Assembly: GCA_021836665.1 (NCBI GenBank) | Contig: JAKBHQ010000454.1 | Coordinates: forward strand, 1 to 5,495 | Length of the DNA: 5,495 bases | Direction of reading: 5' to 3' | Source of the DNA: Thermoplasmata archaeon | GTDB lineage: Bacteria > Actinomycetota > Acidimicrobiia > Acidimicrobiales > Acidimicrobiaceae | Shown: positions 1 to 4,520 of the stretch, in pieces | How positions within the stretch are numbered: position 1 is the stretch's first letter | How the letters are laid out: every line of letters starts with the position of its first letter | Notes under the pieces: generated by a model | Database searches by the model: none | What the model saw: only the letters and a program-made list of their open reading frames with translations | Told to the model about the DNA's origin: nothing | Translations under genes and position numbers: made by a program

Positions 1-230
1 AGGAGTACTGCCATAGGAGAATCATCGCCGACAAAGGTGAGTGACTCCTTGACGAACTCGATCCGAACACCGCTGGAAGTAAGGGTTTGGACGATATTGC
101 GAAGGTCGTCTAGGTTTCGAGCTAGACGATCCATTGAGTGGACGACTACGGTATCTCCGGAGCGGACATAATCAATCATCGCCTCGAGCTCTTCTCTATG
201 GCTGTCCCTACTGTCATTTTCAGAAGTCAT
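1..230 (-). pseudogene. tnpR: Truncated Tn3-family resolvase (TnpR) fragment
   Basis: Reading the minus strand from an ATG at 230-228 gives 76 residues that run off the left edge of the window. The segment TVVVHSMDRLARNLDDL, followed by a region ending GVRIEFVKESLTFVGDDSPM, is the hallmark central part of Tn3-family resolvases; in those enzymes it carries the conserved Asp/Arg/Arg of the active site (here D34, R35, R38). The N-terminal beta strand with the Y-x-R-V-S nucleophile, about 40 residues, is absent. A TGA at 245-243 closes the frame upstream, and I found no YxRVS segment in the other minus frames nearby. The copy therefore cannot be a working recombinase, though its C-terminal part may continue outside the window. 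Homology seems to reach back to about residue 2 (MTSENDSRDSHR against the usual FTDKASGKDTNR). The break coincides with a 20-bp repeat. Family assignment is firm; that the gene is dead is inference from the missing serine. Confidence -1.
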
Positions 231-307
231 CTGCACCAATTGTCAGGGCGTAAGGCAAGAGTGCAGACGGCTCCTGACAACGCAATATCAGAAGTCATCT
301 GCACCAA
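220..307. repeat. 20-bp direct repeat pair, 68 bp apart
   Basis: The sequence tcagaagtcatctgcaccaa occurs perfectly at 220-239 and 288-307. A third partial copy of its end, tgcaccaa, lies at 332-339. On the minus strand the left copy encodes the first residues of the truncated resolvase, and the right copy lies in non-coding DNA upstream. The repeat could be the scar of the event that removed the resolvase N terminus, or a duplicated protein-binding site. Confidence -1.
240..280. promoter_or_regulatory. Res-like inverted repeat next to the tnpR fragment
   Basis: TTGTCAGG at 240-247 is mirrored exactly by CCTGACAA at 273-280, giving a 41-bp dyad just upstream of the resolvase fragment and between the two 20-bp direct repeats. 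Resolvase subsites of Tn3/Tn21-type transposons lie just upstream of tnpR and carry TGTC..GACA ends, so this may be a remnant res subsite. The spacing is longer than a standard subsite, so the call is tentative. Confidence -1.
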
Positions 308-330
308 CCTCTACCACGCTCAATACTCGT

Positions 331-576
331 GTGCACCAAAGCGAGTGTGGACGCGGCGTCAGACACATCACCGATTGCCGAGCAAGGTGCAACCACCCCA
401 CCCGAAAGGCAGCTTGGCAGCGAGCCGTCAAAGGAATCAACGACCTCGAATCCCTGGAGCGTTTGCGCGTCATCTTTGCCAAGGAGGGCGTTCCCCTTGA
501 ATTCCTGTCACATTATGACCCCGAAGGACCCTTTGCATGCCTTAGACTAAGTGACGGGTTACGTGACAGTTTTTGA
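331..576 (+). CDS. Doubtful hypothetical protein, possible gene remnant
   Basis: An 81-codon frame starts with GTG at 331 and ends with TGA at 574-576. I do not recognise the product. Residues about 26-76 read like a genuine globular protein: a basic/amphipathic stretch TRKAAWQRAVKGINDLESLE, then VIFAKEGVPLEFLSHYDPEG. The codons in this part favour C or G at the third position. The first 25 residues are cysteine/arginine-rich and look less natural, and no Shine-Dalgarno sequence precedes the GTG. The frame stays open upstream of 331 without another start codon, so the true N terminus may be lost. This could be the 3' end of a decayed gene cut by the neighbouring recombination events. The stop codon lies about 20 bp before the promoter of the intact recombinase. 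Being real coding DNA is possible; function is unknown. Confidence -1.
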   Translation: MHQSECGRGVRHITDCRARCNHPTRKAAWQRAVKGINDLESLERLRVIFAKEGVPLEFLSHYDPEGPFACLRLSDGLRDSF

Positions 577-594
577 TGAGCAGAACTTTCCGGG

Positions 595-623
595 TTGCGT
601 TGTCACGTAATCGACCGTATAAG
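595..623 (+). promoter_or_regulatory. Sigma70-like promoter of the serine recombinase gene
   Basis: A -35-like TTGCGT (595-600) and a -10-like TATAAG (618-623) are separated by exactly 17 bp and point toward the recombinase gene, giving a leader of roughly 90 nt. The promoter lies inside the 28-bp dyad at 601-628, so a protein bound to the dyad would be expected to block it. This is a sequence-based prediction only. Confidence -1.
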
Positions 624-628
624 TGACA
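601..628. promoter_or_regulatory. Candidate recombinase crossover/operator site (28-bp dyad)
   Basis: TGTCAC at 601-606 and GTGACA at 623-628 form an inverted repeat of exactly 28 bp, the length of a serine resolvase site I, with the typical TGTC...GACA ends. Further GTGAC motifs occur at 551-555 and 563-567. The 10-mer TTACGTGACA at 559-568 is the exact reverse complement of TGTCACGTAA at 601-610. Position immediately upstream of a serine recombinase gene fits a res-like site that also represses the gene. Binding is inferred, not shown. Confidence -1.
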
Positions 629-635
629 GGTATAC

Positions 636-705
636 AAGTAATAGGTGGCAAGTAATAGGCGACAAGTAATAGGCGACAAGTAATAGGCGACAAGTAATAG
701 GCGAC
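636..705 (+). repeat. Five tandem 14-bp repeats in the recombinase leader
   Basis: The unit aagtaataggcgac is repeated without gaps at 636-649 (variant ending ggtggc), 650-663, 664-677, 678-691 and 692-705. The last four copies are identical. They fill the space between the predicted promoter and the ribosome binding site aaggag at 706-711. The segment AATAGGCGACA resembles the half-site TATAAGTGACA (8 of 11 positions) of the dyad just upstream, so the array may be direct-repeat recombinase binding sites. Simple copy-number variation by slippage is the alternative. Confidence -1.
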
Positions 706-718
706 AAGGAGAGCGGAG

Positions 719-1333
719 ATGTTGGTCGGCTATATGCGTGTTTCCAAGGCGGATGGTTCGCAAACCCTCGACCTCCAGCGTGACGCGCTGGTGGCTGCTG
801 GGGTAGACCCCTCCCAGCTCTACGAGGACCGAGCTTCGGGGCGTGCCGACGATCGGCCCGGTCTCGCCGCCTGTTTGAAGGCGCTACGCGATGGCGACAC
901 CCTAATCGTATGGAAACTCGACCGCCTCGGGCGGAATCTGCACCACCTAGTCAACACAGTTCATGACCTCACAGCCAAAGGAGTCGGCCTCAAGGTGCTT
1001 ATGGGACAGGGGGCGGCTATCGACACCACGACAGCAGCGGGAAAGCTCGTCTTTGGGATCTTTGCTGCCTTGGCGGAGTTCGAGCGAGAGCTGATTTCCG
1101 AGCGGACCGTCGCAGGTCTCGCCTCCGCTCGTGCCCGGGGCCGCAACGGTGGACGACCCTACAAGATGACAGCGGCTAAGCTCCGCCTCGCCGCCGCTTC
1201 CATGGGCGAGCCTGACACCAAGGTAGGTGAACTGTGCAAGGAACTCGGCGTTACCCGCCAGACCTTGTATAGGCACATCTCACCTCAAGGCGAGATAAGG
1301 CCGGATGGAGCAAAGTTATTGTCTCGGTCCTAA
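719..1333 (+). CDS. Serine recombinase (resolvase/DNA invertase family), intact
   Basis: This 204-residue protein is a small serine recombinase, an enzyme that cuts and rejoins two DNA sites through a phosphoserine link. The catalytic domain covers about residues 1-135: Y5-M-R7-V-S9 carries the nucleophile Ser9 and Arg7, EDRASG is at 36-41, and KLDRLGRN (66-73) supplies D68, R69 and R72. The long dimer helix holds GKLVFGIFAALAEFERELISERT (108-130). A hinge containing NGGRP leads to a C-terminal helix-turn-helix (about 151-190, with GVTRQTLYRHI). Length and order match full-length Tn3/Hin-type enzymes, and no key residue is missing. The ATG start is supported by aaggag at 706-711, seven bases upstream. 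A 28-bp dyad and five 14-bp repeats precede it and suggest autoregulation. The sequence differs clearly from the broken TnpR at the left edge, so the two are not copies. Whether it resolves, inverts or integrates cannot be told here. Confidence -1.
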   Translation: MLVGYMRVSKADGSQTLDLQRDALVAAGVDPSQLYEDRASGRADDRPGLAACLKALRDGDTLIVWKLDRLGRNLHHLVNTVHDLTAKGVGLKVLMGQGAAIDTTTAAGKLVFGIFAALAEFERELISERTVAGLASARARGRNGGRPYKMTAAKLRLAAASMGEPDTKVGELCKELGVTRQTLYRHISPQGEIRPDGAKLLSRS

Positions 1334-1346
1334 CGGGAATTGATCA

Positions 1347-1730
1347 ATGCCTGAATCTCTGGTTCAAACGCTATCAAGATTGGAAGCTGAACTGCACCAG
1401 CCGATGGTGCGTCGGAATAGCGCACAGGTTCGCAGGTTGCTTCATCCAGACTTTGAAGAGGTTGGAAGGTCTGGTTGTCTATACACCCGTGAAGCTATAG
1501 TGGCCGCCTTGTTGGATGAGACGGAGGGAAGCACTGGCGAAATAACGGCAGACTCGTACGTAGCAACCTACTTGGGCCAGGGGGTCGCTCTTCTGACATA
1601 TCGCTCAGCTATTAAGCAGGAGAGCGGACTCCTTACGCGCCATACATTACGTTTGTCAATTTGGGTCATGGTAGGTAGTGAATGGCAACTTCGCTATCAC
1701 CAGGGAACGGCCGCTGCTGAAGTCTGGTAG
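1347..1730 (+). CDS. DUF4440 / NTF2-like fold protein
   Basis: The 127-residue product has the size and pattern of a stand-alone DUF4440 (SnoaL/NTF2-like, cone-shaped alpha+beta) domain. An N-terminal amphipathic helix (LSRLEAELHQPMV) is followed by LLHPDFEEVGRSGCLYTREAIVAALLDE at about 31-58, the usual helix-plus-strand opening of the family. Beta strands VALLTYRSA and LRLSIWVMVGSEWQLRYHQGT then close the domain. Such proteins are small soluble cytoplasmic dimers; some are enzymes (isomerases, hydrolases), others only bind ligands, and nothing here fixes the substrate. It starts 13 nt after the recombinase stop codon with only a weak upstream gggaa, so co-transcription and perhaps translational coupling are likely. 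That makes it a candidate cargo gene of the recombinase element. There is no signal peptide. The domain call is reasonably sure; the exact role is unknown. Confidence -1.
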   Translation: MPESLVQTLSRLEAELHQPMVRRNSAQVRRLLHPDFEEVGRSGCLYTREAIVAALLDETEGSTGEITADSYVATYLGQGVALLTYRSAIKQESGLLTRHTLRLSIWVMVGSEWQLRYHQGTAAAEVW

Positions 1731-1764
1731 ATAATCTGCTCAAATTGAGGCACTTTGTGAGGCT

Positions 1765-2001
1765 TCATAGCTCTGTGCAGTGCACTTCTGACATTGCGTG
1801 CAATCGTCTTCTGAAAATCATAGGAATGGCCAGGTCAAGACCTACTTCGAAACCACCGCCATCACCCAGCCAGTCGATATCCGGCATCTCCCGAACGAAG
1901 GCAAATAAACCGAACCTTCCTACAGTTTGAACCGACAAGTGCTGCTCTCCATTCGGAAATAGGCACTCCGTCGAGCGTGCGTGCAGTTTGCTCATCTCCA
2001 T
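1765..2001 (-). CDS. Possible small hypothetical protein on the minus strand
   Basis: A minus-strand frame from ATG at 2001-1999 to a TGA at 1767-1765 would encode 78 residues. It is open further upstream to a TTG at 2064. The ATG is preceded by ggcggga as a weak ribosome binding site. The product is not recognised. The stretch VGRFGLFAFVREMPDIDWLGDGGGFEVGLDLAIPMIF has mixed hydrophobic and acidic residues like a folded protein. The opposite strand here reads as proline/serine-rich low-complexity protein, typical of an antisense shadow, so coding on the minus strand is the better reading. It would be transcribed away from the 56-residue ORF at 2086. It may equally be a gene remnant. Apart from this ORF and short palindromes at 1775-1785 and 1793-1804, I see nothing in the 1731-2085 gap. 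Confidence -1.
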   Translation of the reverse strand: MEMSKLHARSTECLFPNGEQHLSVQTVGRFGLFAFVREMPDIDWLGDGGGFEVGLDLAIPMIFRRRLHAMSEVHCTEL

Positions 2002-2085
2002 CTTCCCGCCAGTGCTGCGGTACGCAGCCGGCTCGCCGATTACACGGAAATATTGATGGCGCAATGTGGGTAGGAATATTAGCGA

Positions 2086-2256
2086 ATGCTATGTGTCCTA
2101 TCAGTTTCGGATGATGACGTGTGGGCCCAATTAGAGGAGATCCCGACCTGGCTCGAGAGGTTCTTAGTCGGCTACGGAATTGTTACGGAACGAGGAGTAT
2201 GCTCAAAGATGTCATTCCTCGAGGTAGATGCCAACCTACCTCCACATCCGTGGTGA
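2086..2256 (+). CDS. Small 56-residue protein ahead of HAD gene
   Basis: ATG at 2086 to TGA at 2254-2256 encodes 56 residues starting MLCVLSVSDDDVWAQLEE, continuing with IPTWLERFLVGYGIVTERG and ending EVDANLPPHPW. An aggaa at 2072-2076 stands nine bases before the ATG, a good ribosome binding site. Amino-acid composition is balanced (amphipathic acidic/aromatic N half, then a hydrophobic GYGIV turn), and the codons look normal for the window. The HAD phosphatase gene begins 15 nt downstream with its own Shine-Dalgarno sequence, so both are likely on one message. I do not recognise a family. It might be a free-standing small protein partnering with or regulating the HAD enzyme, or the surviving 3' end of a larger gene. 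A TAG just upstream (2080-2082) closes the frame, so no longer version exists here without a frameshift. Confidence -1.
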   Translation: MLCVLSVSDDDVWAQLEEIPTWLERFLVGYGIVTERGVCSKMSFLEVDANLPPHPW

Positions 2257-2271
2257 TAGGAAGCTGGTCTC

Positions 2272-3069
2272 ATGGAATCGCACCTGCTACTCATTGATCT
2301 CGACGGCACTGTCTACACTCATGTAGGAATTATCCCTGGTGTCATTGCAGCGCTGGACAACCTTCGAGCAGATGGCCACGTAATCCGGTTCCTCACCAAT
2401 ACCGACTCGAAGTCCACTCCTGGAATGCTAAACAGTCTTTGGGCTAAGGGGCTGGATGTGAAGGCCTCGGAGCTTTTCACCTCAGTGACGGCGGTGGAAG
2501 CACTACTCGCTGTTTGTGCCGACGTCGCGGTTCTACCTTTAACAAATGAGATGGTCGCCGGTCAACTCGCAACACGTTTTCCACTTGTGTCCCCTGGATC
2601 CCGAGATCCAGTCACTCACGTCATTGTCGGTGACGTCCGAGAAAGCCTGTCATATTCCCTGCTTGACAGTGCTTTCCAGGCTCTAAGCGGCGGAGCAAGC
2701 TTGGTAGCTTTGCAAAAGGGAAGATTCTTTCTGACCGGAGCAATGGCACACCTCGACACTGGCGCTGTCGTTGCCGCGCTTGAGTATGCAGCCAATACCG
2801 AAGCTATTGTCGTAGGAAAACCGAGTGGGGCTTTCCTGAGGCTCGCCATTGAATCAGCAGGGGCACACTTTGCCACCGAACGAATATGGGTTGTCGGTGA
2901 CGATGTCACGACTGATATCCGAATGGGCAGGTCCGCCGGGGTGACGACCGTGCAGGTTCGAACTGGAAAGTACGGGGCTCAGAGCGAATTAAATGGTCAT
3001 GCAGGACCGGTCCATCTGATTGACAGTCTTGCACTGCTTCCGTCGCTGCTCCAACGCGTCTCGCCATGA
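2272..3069 (+). CDS. HAD-superfamily subfamily IIA hydrolase (NagD/LHPP-like phosphatase)
   Basis: The 265-residue product is a complete HAD phosphohydrolase of the IIA (C2B-capped) type, which removes phosphate from small phosphorylated metabolites through an aspartyl-phosphate. Motif I is D9-L-D11-G-T13 near the N terminus, with D9 as nucleophile and D11 as acid/base. Motif II is LTNT with T42-N43. The cap lies roughly between residues 75 and 175. Motif III is VGKPSG with K183. Motif IV is VVGDDVTTD with D210, D211 and D215 for magnesium. GKPSGAFLRLAIE and the MGRSAGVTTVQVRTGKY tail are typical of the family, as is the length. The closest named relatives by pattern are NagD nucleotidases and LHPP/HDHD2-like proteins, but the substrate cannot be assigned. 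It is a soluble cytoplasmic protein without a signal peptide. The ATG is supported by aggaag at 2258-2263. It lies 15 nt behind a 56-residue ORF and is followed by a long gene-poor gap. Confidence -1.
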   Translation: MESHLLLIDLDGTVYTHVGIIPGVIAALDNLRADGHVIRFLTNTDSKSTPGMLNSLWAKGLDVKASELFTSVTAVEALLAVCADVAVLPLTNEMVAGQLATRFPLVSPGSRDPVTHVIVGDVRESLSYSLLDSAFQALSGGASLVALQKGRFFLTGAMAHLDTGAVVAALEYAANTEAIVVGKPSGAFLRLAIESAGAHFATERIWVVGDDVTTDIRMGRSAGVTTVQVRTGKYGAQSELNGHAGPVHLIDSLALLPSLLQRVSP

Positions 3070-3079
3070 CAACTACCTA

Positions 3080-3110
3080 TTGACTTGTACGGGACGGTGC
3101 TCCGTATTAG
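3080..3110 (+). promoter_or_regulatory. Promoter-like element with internal operator dyad
   Basis: TTGACT (3080-3085) and TATTAG (3105-3110) are separated by 19 bp. The spacer holds an imperfect dyad with TACGG at 3088-3092 and CCGTA at 3102-3106, plus an inner ACGG-TGCT-CCGT at 3094-3105. A dyad in an over-long 19-bp spacer is the layout of MerR-regulated promoters, while the ACGG...CCGT sequence also looks like a TetR-family operator. No regulator gene is present nearby, and no convincing gene follows it. Confidence -1.
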
Positions 3111-3579
3111 TGGTTAAGATGACAAGAGCTGGATGACGGGAGAATGTTACGTCCTGATCCGTGAGAGTCGGAGGGGTGCGCTTTCCCTCGGCCACCCGAC
3201 GAGTCTCCCGACCTTATTCCATCGAGTGGGCCACCCTGTATTAGCCTTCCCTGGGTTGGAGAGCAATCTCTGAAGGAATCGTTATTTGGAGTCGCAATGG
3301 GAGTCAGATGGGAGATGTATCGTCAAACAACGCCTTGCAACTAAGACCTCTCAGTTCGCCGAGAAAAATGGCAACCACCACAGTTTTACGACGGACACCT
3401 GCGTTGGTCGTTCCAGATCCCGTGCAACGGATCGATCCAAATAACGTAAAACAGCCGCCGATGAGCAAGCCGAAATCCTCATTCTCTTTCCCAAGATTAA
3501 GTAGGGGTCTACAGGTCCTCAGAGGGTGCCAGATCCCGTGGTGGATGGATCGGGAAGCATCAGGAACCTTAGGGCGGCG
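3111..3579. other. Gene-poor region without a convincing coding sequence
   Basis: Open frames exist on both strands but none has a good start site or protein-like composition. A 46-codon frame at 3133-3273 lies behind the promoter-like element but is not recognisable. A 12-bp sequence ccagatcccgtg is repeated directly at 3413-3424 and 3529-3540. The region may be decayed gene or mobile-element DNA. Confidence -1.
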
Positions 3580-3619
3580 TTGCGATAACTTAGCGTACTT
3601 GGCTATACTGGCCATATGG
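3580..3619 (+). promoter_or_regulatory. Leaderless promoter and operator of the toxin-antitoxin operon
   Basis: TTGCGA (3580-3585), an 18-bp spacer and a near-perfect -10 TATACT (3604-3609) lie directly before the antitoxin ATG. Only six bases separate the -10 from that ATG, so transcription should begin at or next to the A of the start codon, and no Shine-Dalgarno sequence is present. TGGC-N7-GCCA (3600-3614) and the perfect palindrome CCATATGG (3612-3619) overlap the -10 and start codon. They are good candidates for the autoregulatory antitoxin operator. Confidence -1.
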
Positions 3620-3903
3620 TTCTAAATGCAGCGGACAACCAGACTCTAACGGTGAGTGAGGCACGAAACAACTTCTCGGAGTTGGTCAATCGTGCTGCCT
3701 TTGGTAAAGAAGTGACACTGGTTCATCGTGGGCGGAATCAGAGAGCCGTCGTTGCCATAGTGCCAGCTGAGTTGATCGAGGCATACGAGGCATTGGTAGA
3801 CCAAGAAGATGGACGCATCGCTATGGAGCGATTGGCTGAAATCGCTGACGGGCGGGAAACCACAGAACCTTGGGACGAGGTTAAGCGAGAGCTAGGTTTG
3901 TGA
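3616..3903 (+). CDS. Type II antitoxin, Phd/YefM family
   Basis: This 95-residue acidic protein fits the Phd/YefM antitoxins, which neutralise the partner toxin by binding it and repress their own operon. The N-terminal DNA-binding part (about residues 8-58) has the family signature LTVSEARNNFSELVNRA, then GKEVTLVHRGRNQRAVVAIVPAEL. The C-terminal part (about 60-95: ALVDQEDGRIAMERLAEIADG and the tail EPWDEVKRELGL) is the helical, acidic toxin-binding region. Length is typical. The ATG is favoured because a strong -10 (TATACT) sits six bases upstream and the family motif starts ten residues later. This implies a leaderless message, common in actinobacteria. The toxin gene follows with a 4-base overlap (GTGA), giving tight translational coupling. 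Autoregulation through the palindromes at 3600-3619 is expected from the family but not demonstrated. Confidence -1.
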   Translation: MVLNAADNQTLTVSEARNNFSELVNRAAFGKEVTLVHRGRNQRAVVAIVPAELIEAYEALVDQEDGRIAMERLAEIADGRETTEPWDEVKRELGL

Positions 3904-4169
3904 GCATTGCCTATCGTATCGAGATACAAACCAAAGCAAAGCGCCAACTCAAGTCCTTTGAAGGAACAACTCAGGAACGCATAAGGCGAGGGATCGACCA
4001 ACTCAAGTCGGATCCACGCGGAAGCAACTGCAAACCGCTCAAAGGTTTTCACGGCATATGGAGGCTGCGCGTTGGCGACTATCGAGTTATCTACTCAATC
4101 AAAGACGAGCAACTCCTTGTCTTAGTGGTAGAAGTCGGCCACCGCAGAGAGGTATATCGGGGCTTTTAG
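3900..4169 (+). CDS. Type II toxin, RelE/ParE superfamily (probable mRNA interferase)
   Basis: The 89-residue basic product matches the RelE/ParE toxin fold. It opens with strand YRIEIQTKAKRQLK (5-18), followed by a helical segment and the characteristic PLKGFHGIWRLRVGDYRVIYSI (46-67) with conserved W54, R55, R57 and R62. It ends with the strand LVLVVEVGHRREVYRGF holding H81, R82, R83 and Y86. RelE enzymes cut mRNA in the ribosomal A site using basic residues and a C-terminal tyrosine or arginine, and the retained set here favours RelE over gyrase-poisoning ParE, though this is not certain. The GTG start overlaps the antitoxin stop in GTGA, the standard coupling. No alternative start with a better ribosome binding site is visible. 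Nothing appears truncated, so the module is probably functional. Such modules stabilise plasmids, islands and other mobile regions. Confidence -1.
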   Translation: MSIAYRIEIQTKAKRQLKSFEGTTQERIRRGIDQLKSDPRGSNCKPLKGFHGIWRLRVGDYRVIYSIKDEQLLVLVVEVGHRREVYRGF

Positions 4170-4198
4170 CTTCTTGAACCTTTTTGAACCCGCTTCGG

Positions 4199-4323
4199 TG
4201 TCAGGTATGGGTCTTTAGCGTCGCTGGACAAGTGTCAAACAATAGCGAAATGGACCCTATTTAGACGTCGTTTTAGGGGCCTGCCGACTGTCAGGTTGAG
4301 GTATACCGCAGATGGACACTTGT
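4199..4323. repeat. Cluster of short repeats, possible IS-end or res-site remnant
   Basis: TGTCAGGT occurs at 4199-4206 and again at 4289-4296. ACAAGTGTC at 4229-4237 is inverted as GACACTTGT at 4315-4323, with GGACA beside each arm. No coding frame lies between them. The arrangement could be a decayed insertion-sequence end pair about 100 bp apart (MITE-like) or a resolvase site remnant. The remaining 4170-4333 DNA shows nothing else. Confidence -1.
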
Positions 4324-4333
4324 ATTAAGGGAG

Positions 4334-4367
4334 CCGACCCCCTGGACGACGCTGGCCAGGGGGTCGG
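4334..4367. terminator. Strong hairpin, likely bidirectional terminator
   Basis: CCGACCCCCTGG (4334-4345) pairs perfectly with CCAGGGGGTCGG (4356-4367) over 12 bp around a 10-nt loop. It lies between the convergent toxin gene and the minus-strand repeat gene. There is no long U-tract on either side, which is common for actinobacterial terminators. Confidence -1.
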
Positions 4368-4449
4368 TAGTGGGTAAGGGGCATCTGGTTGGCAGCTGTT
4401 GGCCGATTGCATCACCGCACGGCCATTCTACTAACCGCTGAATCCTACA

Positions 4450-4495
4450 GTCCAATGGCGACCGTAGCGGAAGTGACCTACGGCCGCCATTGGAC
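4450..4495 (-). terminator. 18-bp stem hairpin downstream of the repeat-protein gene
   Basis: The arms 4450-4467 (gtccaatggcgaccgtag) and 4478-4495 (ctacggccgccattggac) pair at 17 of 18 positions around a 10-nt loop. The hairpin begins about 25 nt beyond the stop codon of the minus-strand repeat gene, so it is the likely terminator for that gene, with the hairpin at 4334-4367 as backup. No U-tract follows. Confidence -1.
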
Positions 4496-4520
4496 ATTGA
4501 TGAGTCAAATCGCTAGATAC

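Noticed and set aside
138..500. Plus-strand 120-codon ORF
   Set aside because: It is antisense to the resolvase fragment over its first part, and its composition is not protein-like.
636..705. CRISPR array
   Set aside because: The 14-bp units abut with no spacers and are too short for CRISPR repeats; no cas gene is present.
542..763. Minus-strand ORF with YYLSPITCRLLLATYYL
   Set aside because: It is an artefact of the 14-bp repeats read backwards and runs into the start of the recombinase gene.
947..1276. Minus-strand ORFs opposite the recombinase
   Set aside because: Shadow frames of an unmistakable recombinase on the plus strand.
3155..3210. tRNA-Ser-like string (GGTGGCCGAG...) on the minus strand
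   Set aside because: The anticodon stem, variable arm and T arm cannot be completed from the following bases.
3133..3273. 46-residue ORF behind the orphan promoter
   Set aside because: No clear ribosome binding site and unconvincing composition; kept only as part of the gene-poor region.
3304..3615. Minus-strand 103-codon ORF
   Set aside because: Antisense of the above, no recognisable motif, no ribosome binding site, and it would start inside the toxin-antitoxin promoter.
3308..3625. Plus-strand 105-codon ORF
   Set aside because: Low-complexity, S/P/R-rich product with no ribosome binding site; it runs through the toxin-antitoxin promoter into the antitoxin start.
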